From NCBI GenBank assembly GCA_963845695.1, contig CAWJTQ010000020.1, positions 434,001-498,000 on the forward strand: a DNA stretch of 64,000 bases, read 5' to 3'. The notes beneath the pieces are model-generated. The model saw only the letters and a program-made list of their open reading frames with translations. It was not told the DNA's origin and made no database searches. This DNA comes from CAWJTV01 sp963845695. GTDB lineage: Bacteria > Planctomycetota > Planctomycetia > Isosphaerales > Isosphaeraceae. How positions within the stretch are numbered: position 1 is the stretch's first letter; every line of letters starts with the position of its first letter. Shown in pieces: positions 30,101-41,231 of this stretch. A program made the position numbers and the translations under genes.

Positions 30101-32659
30101 CGAGGCGAAGTTAACGCTGCCTTGCTGGAGGAAGATTCCGCCGGCAAAGCCGTTGCCTCCAGAGCCGGCGTTCCCCCCCGGCCGAGGCGGCGGAAGTTAC
30201 CGCCGACACCACCCTCGCCGCCGTAACCGCCCGACCCACCCTCGCCCGCGTCGGACTTGAACAAGTCACTGGTGCCTTTGAGTGTCCCGGCTGCCACATA
30301 AGCACCGCCGCCCGCCGCGAATCCACCCACTCCGCCGGTGCCGCCCCGGCCACCGGTGGGGCCGCCTTTGCCGCCGGTGCCGCCCCGGCCGCCCCAGGCG
30401 ATGTCCTGGGTAAACTCGTCGTTGTTCAGTGTTACCGTGCCGCCGCCCGTCAGGTAGATCCCGGCGCCCTCCGCGGCATCGCCGTTGGCGGCGGCGCCGC
30501 CCGGCTGATCCTTCTTGGTGTTGCTGGCGCCGTTGGCCCCCGGAGTGCCCCAGGCGATGTTGCTCACCAGGTTGACACTCGTCATGTAGACGGTGCCCCC
30601 GTCGATCAACACTCCGCCGCCCAGCGCCGTCGTGCCGCCGAGGACGCCGCCGTTGGTCGCCTGCCCCCCGGCGATGGTCAGGTTCTGGAAGTAGACCGTG
30701 ACCGTCGCCCCGGTGTGGCTGACGATCTCGAAGATCCGGTTGTCCCATCCTTTGGCATCGGACGGCTCGATGATCGTGGCTCCGGTCCCCGCGCCGATAA
30801 TGGTAATCGTCTTGTGCGAGAGGCCGCCCGTCAAATCCTGAATGACCAACTGGCCCGGCGTGGCTGCGTTCAGCGCGTAGGTGCCGGCCTCGAGCATGAT
30901 CGTGACGTTCGCGTTCGGATCGCTGTCGGCGCTTGTGAACGCTGTGTTCAGGCTTGTATAGCTGGGCGCCGGGTAGTACGTCGCCGAGCCCGAGGGCTGA
31001 CTGGCACCGACGGTCACGGAGTCGGAAGTCGTGCTATTCGAGATCAGCACGGAGGAGCCAACGGCGTTGGCCACCACGATCTTGAAGTTGTAGGGCCCAC
31101 CCTCACTCAAAGTCAGGCCGTCGAAGATGGCCACGCCATTGGTCACCGTGCCGACGACCGGAGTGAATAGCGGGTTGCCCACTTGCGTCAGCGTCGCCGT
31201 TCCGCTGAAACCGCTGTCCACATTGCCCAGGGAATCCTCCACGGCGATCGACAGGCCGAAGCGATCGCCGGCGTAGACGCTGGTGGGGGGCTGGGTGGTC
31301 ACGGCCACCTCGGTGGCCAGCCCGTATGCGGCCAGGTCGGGGATCAGCAGGTTGGCCTTCGGGCTGCCGAGCCCGGTGGCCATGTCGTAGCCCGGCTGGG
31401 CGCCGTGGCCCTCGTTGTCGCCGGCAACGATGTCGTTGAAGTCGGAATAGGGGAGGCTGTACAGGGCCGGCAGGGTCTGGGTCGTGCCGTCGAGGGTGGT
31501 CCCACCGGCGAGCACTCGTCCCTGGTCGGCGATCGCGAACAGCGCCGACCAGCAGGGCGCGGCGACGCTGGTGCCCCCAACCTGTTGCCAAGGAGCGAAC
31601 GGATCATCGTACGAGTCGTAAACCGCCACGCCTCCGAAAGCCGGGTTGGCTACGAAGGAGACATCGGGCGTTTCCCGGAACCCGGTGCTGTTGACGGCGT
31701 CTTGATAACTCGGCTCCGGGACGTACTTGCTCTCGCCGCCGCCCCCCGAATTCCACGCGGTCTCGTTCGTCGTCCCGGTGGTCGTGCTCATGTTGAGACT
31801 GGTGCCGCCGGCCGCCACGACATTCTGAAGGAACGCGGGAGCACCGCTGAACGGGTCGTCGCCCCCTTGCCCGATGGACCCCGAGTCGCCGGTGGCCGCC
31901 ACGTAAGTCACCCCGCCTCCCTGACTGTTGGGGGCGGTGAACAGGGACTCCAACTGGTTCTCATTGGCGAACTCGGGACTCCCGAAGCTCATCGAGACCA
32001 CCGAGGTCGGCGGCACGTTCGGCAGGGAGATCGAAGCGGCGGTCGCGATTCCGGTTGACCAATCGAACCACGTAGCGGTAGTGCACTCCACCAGGATGAT
32101 GTTGGCAGCCGGGGCAAGGGCATGGGCCCACTCGATGTCCAGCGATTCCTCGCCCGCCCAGCCCGGGGCCGGCGCGGGAAGATTGGCCGTCGTGGGGTCG
32201 CCGGTCTCGTTGACCTTCGTGAAGCTCGGGGGGGCCGACAGCCCAAAATACTTGTCGAACTCGCCGAGGTCGCTGGTCGCGAAGAGCGGGTTCGCCACGC
32301 CGCCGACCGTGCTATCGACGAAGTCGGGGTCGTCGCCGACGTCGACGATCGCGATGGTCTGTCCCGCGCCGTCACCCTGGACACCACCAAACGAGATCTT
32401 GTTGATCCCGTAATACGACGTGATCTCTTGCGGCGTCGTGCTCGAAGCGTAGGGGATGGTCGATTGATCAGGGTAGGCCGGGATCGCGATGGGGTACCCC
32501 GCCGCGTTGGCCGGGACGCTGGCCAGGGCGGCGGAGAGCGCGGGGTTCGCCGTGTTCAGCGTCGAAAGGACCACGCGGATTTCCAAGTCTTCCAGGATCG
32601 GTCGGGCCGATCGCCTCAGCGGCAACCGGGACGCGCAGGGACCGCTTGCGAGTGGACAT
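21151..32659 (-). pseudogene. Giant sedolisin-beta-helix surface protein, many frameshifts
   Basis: The ATG at 32659 has GGAG upstream. After a frame change near 32627 the N-terminus reads LEDLEIRVVLS, the planctomycete surface-protein motif. A sedolisin (S53) domain follows: GWAGEESLDIEWAHAL gives the Glu/Asp pair, and GGTSVAAPCWSALFAIADQ the catalytic Ser. Then come long Gly/Ser/Asn/Thr-rich beta-helix repeats (GGGIDNNGSLSIT type) organised in modules ending NNGGPTETIALLTGSPAID, then DQRGALRG and DIGAYEASS. Five such endings are visible, near 27350, 25700, 24050, 22900 and 21550. The tail is basic and His-rich. Frame changes occur near 32627, 30173-30179 (C7 run), 25483, 25260, 24858, 24633 and 23962, with a compensated pair at 23770-23825. 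Correction gives one protein of roughly 3,800 residues, probably an autoprocessed cell-surface adhesin. Confidence 0.75.
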
Positions 32660-32676
32660 GGGGATTCTCCGTGTTG

Positions 32677-32720
32677 TATAAATCAGACGACGGATCCTGG
32701 ATCAGACGTGGACCCGAATT
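32677..32720. repeat. 44-bp direct repeat, copy 1, upstream of the giant gene
   Basis: This block aligns without gaps to 33407-33450 (35 of 44 by eye). Shared cores are AATCAGA, ATCCTG, ATCAGACGT and CCGAAT. It lies immediately upstream of the giant gene's ribosome site, so a regulatory role is possible. Confidence 0.45.
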
Positions 32721-33406
32721 CCCAATGCGTATCGTCGTATCTTGGCTCTCTGTTCCTGAACCGATCCGGGCGTGCAGTAACGCCGCAACCCGGCCGGCGA
32801 AGTTCCGCGCTTCATCAGTCCCGTTCGTGCCGGCCCGGCTTTCGGCCGGCGGATCGATGGTTTGCCTCTGTCCGGTTCCGCGATGACCTCGATGGACCTT
32901 TCAATCGGTCCGAGGCTCGTCCCTCTCGAAGGCCAGACGCCGATGCAATGCTGTGAGACCTTGACTCCCTCCGCCTGAGGTCAGGCGGGCGGCTCAATCG
33001 CAGTGGTCTCTCGTTCCCCAGGACACGTCGCCGCCCAATCGGCCGGCACCATGTCCCAAGAAGCCCTTCTTGCAGATCCGCCTTCCTCCCTCGGAAGAAT
33101 TCTCAGAGGTCTGAACGACGCTCCCCCCTTCGCTGGAGCACCACCTCTGTGAGAACATCAGATTACGAAGGATGAACAAGATTTTCAGTTTGCCGGTGAG
33201 GCCGGACAATTGCAACGGTATTCCGCCAATACTTCATAAGAAAAAAGGGCGCCCCTTGTCTACCCTTCCCAATAAGTTCCCCCGGTTTCACCAGTGGATT
33301 GCGAATTCTCCTTGGATCCGGAACGTCCCGCAGAATCGGCTCTTTCCTGTGTGGAGTGGGTTGTGAGGGCTGTGCGCAGTACGGCGGACGTGAGAATACA
33401 CCGGGT
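32721..33406. other. Intergenic stretch upstream of the giant gene
   Basis: No convincing gene is seen on either strand. The stretch between the two 44-bp repeat copies may hold the upstream control region of the minus-strand giant gene, but no clear promoter was identified. Confidence 0.4.
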
Positions 33407-33450
33407 GTATGAATCAGATGAACTATCCTGAATCAGACGTAAATCCGAAT
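33407..33450. repeat. 44-bp direct repeat, copy 2
   Basis: This is the partner of 32677-32720. It sits about 690 bases further upstream in otherwise featureless intergenic DNA. Confidence 0.45.
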
Positions 33451-33857
33451 CTCGCACCCCTTCTCCACGAGTCGTACGGGACGGAGTCCGATGGATGTGC
33501 GGCTCGGGTACAGGATGGGAAGGTCCAATTCGACTGATCGGTGATTTCACTATTGAGAGATTCATCATCGGAATCGGATGAATCCAGCGCCCCTCGCCCC
33601 GGGGGGACTCCCAATTCTCGAGCCCATCCGGGAGCGCTGACGGCGTACCGGAGCACGGGCGGTCCCGGCGATGGTTCCCGTTTTGACGACATCCGACCGT
33701 GGGCGGTCGGTGGGCGCCAGGCGATTCACGATGGCCGGGTCGAGCGACGCGGAATCGACGGCGAGGAGCGCGATCGATCCCTGGCAGGGCGGGGGTGGTG
33801 CGGTGAAACGTTGGGGTTGACAGAGCTGAGCGCTCATCCGCGATTCGTTGCGCCTCT

Positions 33858-34002
33858 TCGTCCCCCCCTAGCGAAGGGGGACGACGCCGTCCGGCGTCGG
33901 TGGGGGGGGTGGTCGGCGTGGCTGGGCCCAGTGCGCGGCGACTCCCTCGGACCCCCACCCACCGTCGCTCCGCTCCGGCCCCCCCTTCGCAAGGGGGGAC
34001 GA
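33858..34002. repeat. Inverted-repeat element with G/C-run palindromic ends
   Basis: The left end is TCCCCCCCTAGCGAAGGGGGAC and the right end CCCCCCTTCGCAAGGGGGG. The inner flanks CGTCGGTGGGGGG and CCCCCACCCACCG also pair in inverted order. There is no coding capacity. It has the look of a planctomycete MITE or REP-like element. Confidence 0.5.
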
Positions 34003-34181
34003 ATTCGGCTCGGTCTGGCGCACACAAAAGATGACTCAGCCGGGCGCTCGAGAACCTCAGTCAAGACCAACGTTTCACCGCGCCATGGCGGGAGGGATGA
34101 TTCCTCCGAGAGGGCCGGGCTCCGTCCGGGCCGCGCGATCGCGCAAGCTGACGCGAATGGAGCCTTGCCTCCCGGATCGGA

Positions 34182-35966
34182 TCACCGAGGGTTGACGGGG
34201 CGCGTTTTCGGCTCGGGTGCGAGAGGGAGCGGGTCGGGGACCGGGTCCATGGGATCGCTCCACACCAGTTTGCGGGCGCGGAGGAGGTTGCCCAAGTGCT
34301 GAGTCGTCGGGTCGGTCTGAGTGTAGTAAGCGATCGCGGCGCGGCGGTTATTCCGGGCCTCGTGAATACGGCCCAGGTTGGCGTTGGCACCCCAGCGGAA
34401 CATGTTGAAGTAGGGCTGGGAGGGGCTCGGTTCGGGCAAGAGCTCCAGGGTCCTGCGGAACATCAACTCGGCCAGGTCGAGGTTGTTCCGCTCGATGTGG
34501 GCCAGTGCAAGGTAGTACGTTGCGTAGATGTCCAGTCCCTCCTGGGTCTCTTTCGGGATCATGTTCTGCTTCGTCTTGTCGGTGACCACCGGGATCTTCT
34601 CGGCGAGCCGGAATTTGCCATATTCCTCGATGGCGGCATCCAGCTCGCCGCGGAGCTGCTTGACGCGGGCATAGACGAGGGGGAATTCGGGCCGGAAGAA
34701 GAAGAGCGAGTTCTGGATGGACCTGACGAACTGAGTGTCGGTGAAGAGACGATCCTCGACCGACAGAGGGAGTGGCCAGAGTCTGACGCTCCCGTTATGG
34801 GGGGCCAATACGCGGGTGAAATGGTCGCGCAGCTCGGCCGGGTGCCGATAGAGGATCGTCCGGTTCGGGCCGGCCAGCTCGCGCTCGAGCATCTTCATCT
34901 TGGGCGAGAAGTAGCTGGAGCTGGAATCGATCAGGGCGCCGATCTTCGTCGGGCTGGACAGGAGAGCGGCCTGGCTGGCGGTGTAGGAGAGTTCACCGGG
35001 CAGATTCATCCGTTCGAGGATGCTCGGGTCGGTGAGCGCATCGGCAAGGGTCGCCACACCCTGGCCGCCCGGGCCGGGGATTTCCAGCCCCAGGCGTGCA
35101 TCGAAAAGGTAAGCACGATCGTCGATCAGAACCGCGCAGATCCAGATGACCAAGGGCTTCTGACTCCGGCGGGAGCGCGGCGCGGCGGAATTGATGTCGC
35201 CGTTGGAAGCGAGGTTCACCACAATGGGCTCGATCGAGTTCCCCTTGGTGTACGTGAGCAATCCGGAATCGATCTCCAACTGGCGGCACATCGCCATGAA
35301 CAGCCAGGCGCGCTCGGCCCACATCCCCTCGGCTTCCGTAGCCATACCGCGTAGCAGCACGTCATATGGCCGGGCGTAAGCCTGACCCAACTGGCCCGCA
35401 CCCAGCGTGCCCGCCGGCACGAGCTGAACCTGTCGCACGACCCAGTCAAAGACGCGGCGGACCCGATCCAGATTATGCCCCGTTCCGGCGACTCGGTTGG
35501 CGATTCCGTAGTACATCATGCAGTCTTCGATATGCCGGGTGTCCCTCTGGGAGTCCCACTCCCGCTTCTCCAGGTTCTTCATGAAGGCGGGTGGCAAATG
35601 CATTCCGAGATACTCCCGGGCGGCCGAGTCCAGTTGATACTCGGCCGGATCCGTCCCCTCGAAGTACTGGTTGAGTTTCTGCACGGCCTGCGCGAAGTGC
35701 GCGCCTCCGGGCTGAAGCGCCGCCCGCTTGATGAGGGTGATGGCGCTATCCAGGATCGCATTGCGCTCCTCCGCACTCCGCGCGCGCAACGAGCTCCTGG
35801 ATGGGTTGTTCGCACCGGGCCCCCGGGTGAGGTTGGGGAGATTTCCCGGATGAAATGTGCCCCTTGTCCCCACATTGGAGACCGGAGGCGAGTAATCGCA
35901 GCCAGCCAAGAGGATCAGGACCAGACCGGCGGCCGACAATCGATTCCCGAGAGCGTTACGACAATT
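34182..35966 (-). CDS. Lipoprotein with transglutaminase-like and TPR-like regions
   Basis: The product has 594 residues. I chose the TTG at 35966, with AGGAG ten bases upstream, because it gives a clean signal: LSAAGLVLILLAGC, with lipobox Cys. A middle segment (NLDRVRRVFDWVVRQVQLVP, later GMWAERAWLFMAMCRQLEID) resembles the transglutaminase-like fold with its conserved Cys. The C-terminal third is helical and TPR-like (LDIYATYYLALAHIERNNLD). It ends in a Pro-rich tail. Upstream in-frame codons reach 36260 but look non-coding. It is probably an outer-membrane or periplasmic lipoprotein. Its role is unknown. Confidence 0.75.
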   Translation of the reverse strand, partial: NCRNALGNRLSAAGLVLILLAGCDYSPPVSNVGTRGTFHPGNLPNLTRGPGANNPSRSSLRARSAEERNAILDSAITLIKRAALQPGGAHFAQAVQKLNQYFEGTDPAEYQLDSAAREYLGMHLPPAFMKNLEKREWDSQRDTRHIEDCMMYYGIANRVAGTGHNLDRVRRVFDWVVRQVQLVPAGTLGAGQLGQAYARPYDVLLRGMATEAEGMWAERAWLFMAMCRQLEIDSGLLTYTKGNSIEPIVVNLASNGDINSAAPRSRRSQKPLVIWICAVLIDDRAYLFDARLGLEIPGPGGQGVATLADALTDPSILERMNLPGELSYTASQAALLSSPTKIGALIDSSSSYFSPKMKMLERELAGPNRTILYRHPAELRDHFTRVLAPHNGSVRLWPLPLSVEDRLFTDTQFVRSIQNSLFFFRPEFPLVYARVKQLRGELDAAIEEYGKFRLAEKIPVVTDKTKQNMIPKETQEGLDIYATYYLALAHIERNNLDLAELMFRRTLELLPEPSPSQPYFNMFRWGANANLGRIHEARNNRRAAIAYYTQTDPTTQHLGNLLRARKLVWSDPMDPVPDPLPLAPEPKTRPVNPR

Positions 35967-36462
35967 CAAAGTCGGAAGACTCCTGTGGAGATGCGTCGCC
36001 GCCGATTTCGAGGACGACCCGGGCGGCCCGCGCCGGTTGGAGCACGACGACCGAGCGTGCGGGACAGTCCTGGCGAAGACGGCTCGTTCTGATGAGATTG
36101 ATGGATGAAGATTCCAAGCAGAATTCCCGTTCCGCTTCGGCCTGCCCCGGCCAGACGATCCCGGGTCGCGTCGCGATGCGGGTTGGACCGATCGGAAGTC
36201 GCACGAGTCCACTATCGATCGTAACGCGGCCCTCGGCCGCAACCCAAGAGGGATTCCCAATTCAAGGGCCCGGATTCCCTATCCCTAAGATACCTGAATC
36301 TGGAATGGGGGAGATTTCGGTCCCAAGGTGCGCACGGCGAGACCTCGCCCGTCCGGTCGACATTTTCCCACCTTACGACGGAACGACGGAGAAGGTTCAT
36401 CGACGATCGACGTGATTCCGGGTCGGACTCCTCCGTCGGTCTGGCTGGGCGGCGCGTCGAGT

Positions 36463-37297
36463 TCACGCCGTGACGGCGGCACGGATTCGCAGACAGGTCT
36501 GGAGAAGCTCCCGCAAATCATCTAGCCGCAAGGAGTTCGGGCCATCAGACAGGGCCTGGTCCGGGTCGGGGTGGACTTCCAGGAACAGGGCGTCGCAACC
36601 TGCGGCGACGGCCGCCCTGGCCAGTGTCGGAATCATGTCGCGCTGGCCGGAGGAGGCCGTCCCACCCGGGGCGCCGCCAGGGAGTTGGACGGAATGCGTC
36701 GCGTCGAAGACGACGGGCGCACCGGTCGTTTGCATCTGGGGAATGGCGCGGAAGTCGTTCACAAGCCGTCCATAGCCGAAGGTCGTTCCTCGCTCGGTCA
36801 AGAGCACACCCGCGGCACCGGCGGCCGTCAGCTTGATCACGACTTGCGTCATGTCCCAGGGGGCCATGAACTGTCCTTTCTTGACGTTGACCGGCCGCCC
36901 CGTGGCGGCCACCGCTTCCAGCAGGTCGGTCTGGTGCGCGAGAAAGGCGGGCACCTGGAGCAAGTCCACCACCTCGGCGATCGGCTGAGCCTGGATCGTC
37001 TCGTGCACGTCGGTCGTCACTGGCAGGCCAGTCTCAGCCTTGATGCGCTCGAAGGTCTTCATTCCCGCCGCGAGACCGGGACCGCGGAAACTCGATCCGG
37101 ACGTCCGGTTGGCCTTATCGAACGAGGCCTTGAAGACCATGGGAATGTGCAACGCATCGCAAAGGTCGGCCAGGTACCGGGCGATTCGCAATGTCATGTC
37201 GCCGGGCTCCATCACGCACGGTCCGGCGATCAAGGCCAGCGGGCGGTCCTTGCCGATCAAGGACCGGGCCGATTCGAACGGGGTTGGGAGTGGCCAT
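36463..37297 (-). pseudogene. kdsA: KDO-8-phosphate synthase, frameshift near start
   Basis: 3-deoxy-8-phosphooctulonate synthase condenses PEP with arabinose-5-phosphate in lipopolysaccharide inner-core synthesis. The ATG at 37297 with AAGGAG upstream opens MATPNPVRIGP. Near 37260 one base is extra (GGTCCTTG for GGTCTTG), and the body continues LIGKDRPLALIAGPCVMEPG. Signatures are KASFDKANRTSGSSFRGPGL, TDVHETIQAQPIAEVVD, KKGQFMAPWDM, and the C-terminal LFLEVHPDPDQALSDGPN. Corrected length is about 277 residues, normal for KdsA. Without correction only a poor GTG at 37386 could start the body. Confidence 0.9.
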
Positions 37298-37393
37298 CCG
37301 TGTCTCCTTGATCCTTCGGGATGCGTGGATCTGAATGGGTCGTGCTTGCCGGGAGTCGATCCGCGATCGGGCCCGCGACCGGCCACGAGGATA

Positions 37394-38524
37394 TCAAGCG
37401 ACGCCCTCGGTGGCGAGCGGGGGCCGGCCCGACCGCTTGCCGCGCACCGGTGGAGTGAGGACTTTCAGCGCGGAAGGGAGGATCTCGATGGTCCATTCGG
37501 CGGGGTGACCACGGCCGTGAACCGGCAGGCTCTCGGCGTGGAACTCCGCACCGGGGGCGAGTTTGCGATTGACTCGGTGCCCATGGGCGGGCGGCTCGGC
37601 GCCGTGGGGCAACAAGTAGCCGCCGGGGTCGCCATCCAGTTGGACCGGGATGGGTTCATCGGCGGTCACGACCACCTTCCGGATCCGGCGATGGAACACT
37701 CCAGGGATCGCCGAGGTGGATGCCGCAGAGGACCTTCCACAAATAGTAGAGGGCCTGGAAGGGGCCCGGCTCACGGAAGACGACCAGATCGAGCCAACCA
37801 TCGTCCTCACGGGCGACCGGGACGAACGGCAGCCCCAGCGGCGTACCGGGGCAGGTTGAAGATGAGCACGGTCGTCCCGCGCAAGACTTCCTCGCCGCCC
37901 GGATCGGCGATCCGCACCGAGATCTTCGGGAACCGATACGAGAAGCTCGACCGCAAGATCGGCTCGACATAAGCCATCCGGTGGGTGGGCCGCATGCGGC
38001 CCGATCGCGAGATGCGGGCTCGATGGTGCCGTGTGACCACGTCGGCATCAAAGCCGAAGCCGGCCATGAGGATGAAGCGGCGATCGTCCGATTGGCCGAC
38101 GTCGACGGACATGGACCGGCCCGCGGCGATCGTCCTGGCGAGGGTTCGCGGGTCGCGCCGTAGGCCGAAATGGCGGGCGACGAGGTTCTCCGTGCCCGCC
38201 GGCAAGCACGGTAACCGGTCGACGAGGTCGTTCGTTCAAGAGGGCCGAGACCGTACCGTCGCCGCCGACGGCGACCAGGCATCGGCACGCGGCTTCGCGC
38301 GCCGCCTGAATCACCAGAGAGGATCGTTCCTCGGGTGTCCAGGCGACCTCCGCCCGGAGGCCCAGTCGTCTCAACTGGACGATCAACTCTTCGACCAGCC
38401 GATGGCTGCGGCCCAATCCCGAACCTCGGTTGGCCACGATTCCCACCCAGCCCGCGGAGACGGCACCCCGATCGTTCGCCGTCCCCGCAGCCGGTCCGAC
38501 CATCCACGGCCCCGACTTCCGCAC
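37394..38524 (-). pseudogene. Diacylglycerol/lipid kinase (YegS/DagK type), frameshifted
   Basis: This is an ATP-dependent lipid kinase of the DAGK catalytic family. The first frame has VGIVANRGSGLGRSHRLVEE and the signature LVAVGGDGTVSALLNE. The second frame continues PAGTENLVARHFGLRRDPRT and FILMAGFGFDADVVTRHH. A third carries LPFVPVAREDDGWLDLVVFR. The last runs from IRKVVVTADEPIPVQLDGDP to the stop at 37394. At least three single-base shifts (about 38210, 37850 and 37710) are needed. Corrected length is about 370 residues. The true start is unclear. It is convergent with nothing and sits next to kdsA on the same strand. Confidence 0.8.
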
Positions 38525-38581
38525 GATCGCGCGCCTCGGACCTCGGGCCGACCTCCATCCTCTCGCCGTCTTGTGATCCGG

Positions 38582-39110
38582 TCACTGTCGCTTGTTGACC
38601 ATCCCCAGATTCAAGTGGTAGGTGTCTTGGAAGTTCTCGCGAAGCGACTGGAGCCGGGCCATGAGTTGCGTGTTGTCGGTCTTGAGGCCCTGGACTTCCG
38701 TTCGCAGATTGTCGATCGCCTTCTCTTCGTCCTGGTAATCCTTGTTTTGATTCTGCAGCGCAGTTTGTGCGGTCTTGATGGTCTCATCCACGGTCGCCAG
38801 TTGGTATCGCAACCGCGAGAGACTCTCCGAAATCTGGGAGTGTGCATCCTCCAGGTCCGCCACGCGGGCTCGCAGGACGGCGTGGTCCCGGTCGATCTTT
38901 GTCCTGGATCAAATCGGTTTGATCCCGGGTTGTGAGGATATCGTGCTTGGCCGTCTGAAGGTCCGCCTCGACTTTTTCCAGTTCGGTCGCCAGTTTCGCC
39001 AGGGCCTCGTTGCCGTTGCGATTGAGCTGGGCGACCCCGCCGGCCAGGATCATCCAGAGCACAGCGGTCAGCATCACGAATACGACAAGGACCTTACCCG
39101 CGGTGGACAT
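38582..39110 (-). pseudogene. Membrane-anchored coiled-coil protein, frameshifted
   Basis: The ATG at 39110 opens MSTAGKVLVVFVMLTAVLW, one membrane segment. A long heptad-rich helix follows (LAKLATELEKVEADLQTAK). Near 38905 an extra C (GATCGACCGGGAC) shifts the frame, and the coiled coil continues HAVLRARVADLEDAHSQISE to VNKRQ at 38582. Corrected length is about 176 residues. Planctomycetes commonly carry such short single-pass coiled-coil proteins of unknown role. Confidence 0.65.
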
Positions 39111-39469
39111 CAGATTTCTCCCGCCCGTGGTCGGAGACTTCGCCATCCTCGCCGCAGGGATTTCGGCGCGAGCCTCTTCGATCCACTCGCCGAGCTGATA
39201 AGAGACGAGGGGAAACAGACTGACAACCCAGGGGTTCGTTCCGCCGAGCGCGAGGCGATCCCCATCTCTATGACTATACCTCTCGCCGAGAACGGCTGCC
39301 AAGCGGGCCGGCCAAGTTCGCACCGTCCGGTGTCGGATTTGACGATCTTTGCGGACCGGTTCGTACAATCGGAAGTCCGTGTCGCGGTAAGACCTGGGCT
39401 CACCGCCGGCTGCGAGTCGAGCCGGGAGCCGCCCGCGGCATCCGCCGATGTGTTGGAGACCAGGCCCCG

Positions 39470-40537
39470 ATGCGTCCGACTTACCCCGTCACGGAACTCC
39501 TGGGCGATGGCATCGGTGCGGAGCTGTCGCGTGCCGTCCATCGGCTGGCCGAATCGCTACCGATCCAGCTCGAGTTCCTACCGGTGGATTTCCGGCTCGA
39601 GAATCGCAGGGCTCGCGGCAAGGTACTCTATGACGAGGCGGTCGAAGCGATTGCCGCCACGAGGGTGGCCCTCAAGCATCCGACAACCACCGCCGAGGAG
39701 AGCCCCAACGCAGTTCTGAGGCGCCGGTTGGACCTCTCGGTCATCCACCGGCCCGTGTACACGATCCCCGGGGTGCCGACCAACTTCCGCCGCGAGCTCG
39801 ACCTGGACATCGTCCGGATCGCCACGGGCGGGACCTACGACGATCCCGGCCGGATGATCGGCGAGGATGGGGCCGTCAGTCTGCGGATCGTGGAGCGGCG
39901 GCCGGTGAGCGAAGCGGCTCGCTATGCCTTCAACCTGGCTCGCAAGACCGGCAAGAAGGTCACCAGTTCGTCGAAATACACGATCCAGAAGGCGACCGAT
40001 GGCCTCTTCGAGCGCGTCACCAAGGAAGTCGCCGAGCAGTTTCACGAGGTGCCGCACTCCGTCGAGCTGTTCGACGCGCTCCTGGGCAAGGTCATCATGG
40101 CGCCCGAGAAGTTCCAGATCGTCCTGGTCCTGAACGAGTACGGCGATTTCCTCTCGGACATGGCCTGCGGGCTGGCCGGCTCGCTGGGCATCGGCGCCAG
40201 CGCCAATCTCGGCTTCGACGCGGCCGCCGTCGTCCGCGTCGCTTTGTTCGACGCCGCCCACGGCACCGCCCCCGACATTGCCGGCAAGAACCTGGCCAAC
40301 CCCACAGCCATCTTCCTGGCCCTGTCGCTGTTGCTCTACCAGCTCGGCGAGATCGCGCCTGGGTCATGCGGTCAAGACCGTGACGCTCGACCTCTTGCGG
40401 CAGGGCGTCCGCACTCGCGACCTGGGCGGGCAGGAATCGACCGACAGCTTCACGGAAGCCGTCGCCGCGGAGGTCAGCCGCCGGTTGGTCCCGCCCCAAC
40501 CAGGTCCCAACCGGACCGTCATGCCGGCCTGAGATAA
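39470..40537 (+). pseudogene. Isocitrate/isopropylmalate dehydrogenase family, 3' frameshift
   Basis: This is a beta-decarboxylating dehydrogenase, most like NAD-dependent isocitrate dehydrogenase. It starts ELLGDGIGAELSRAVHRLAE. The signature near the C-terminus is LFDAAHGTAPDIAGKNLANP, and substrate-site residues lie in RIATGGTYDDPGR. Near 40359 one base is extra (GCGCCTGGG), so the last 60 residues as written are out of frame. The alternative reads LGHAVKTVTLDLLRQGVRT and stops at 40532. The catalytic core is intact. Isocitrate versus isopropylmalate specificity cannot be fixed by eye. Confidence 0.85.
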
Positions 40538-40634
40538 TCATCGAAGACCGCGGTGAGTGGCCCGTTCCACGTCCTGAATCACGGGCGATTGAGTCTCACG
40601 AATGCGATCCTGGACTTCATCAGGGGCCGCGACC

Positions 40635-41180
40635 ATGCACTTCTGGAACCAGCTCTCCACGGCCGCCCTGATGCGGCTGACAATCCTGGCGTCGCTCAAC
40701 CTGCTCATGGGCCGGCTGGTCGGGCGGTGGGACATCCTGCTTCACCCCTGGTTCTTCCTTTCGATCGTCACGGTGAACCTGGGTCTCTACGCGGTCATGG
40801 TCTATTCCGGCACCTTGAACAAGACGTTGATCGGGATGATGCTGGGTGGGCTTGCCGCCACGCTGGGGATCCTCGTGTACACCGGCATGGGCGCCTCGGC
40901 GTTCGCATACGGCGGCCCATTTGGCAGACTCAGTTACGTCCTGGTTGAATCCGCCATCAACCCGGCGCTCAAGGCCCTGCCGCCGCAGGTTTATGCGAGG
41001 GGACCGATCAACCCGTATCAATGGCAGCCCCTACTGGGCTACGTCGCGATCGATGGGCTCGGCCTGATCGCGATCGTCACCTGCGGCCGCCTGGCGCGAA
41101 TCAGGGAGGCGAATTCCCGACGTCGGGATACCTCGGCGGCTCCGCCTCCTCTTGACGGCGGCGCTGCAAGTCCGATGTAA
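40635..41180 (+). CDS. Membrane protein, about four segments
   Basis: The product has 181 residues from the ATG at 40635. Hydrophobic stretches include LMRLTILASLNLLMG, WFFLSIVTVNLGLYAVMVY, MMLGGLAATLGILVYTG and LGYVAIDGLGLIAIV. The tail is short, basic and Pro-rich. It lies between the dehydrogenase and the permease on the same strand with short gaps. No family is recognised. Confidence 0.6.
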   Translation: MHFWNQLSTAALMRLTILASLNLLMGRLVGRWDILLHPWFFLSIVTVNLGLYAVMVYSGTLNKTLIGMMLGGLAATLGILVYTGMGASAFAYGGPFGRLSYVLVESAINPALKALPPQVYARGPINPYQWQPLLGYVAIDGLGLIAIVTCGRLARIREANSRRRDTSAAPPPLDGGAASPM

Positions 41181-41231
41181 TCATCCACTTGGTCGATCCA
41201 ACCCGATCGAGTCTCTCGGAACGGAACCCTG

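Noticed and set aside
33260..34302. Open frames on both strands in the G/C-run repeat region
   Set aside because: They arise from the low-complexity inverted-repeat element and have no family similarity.
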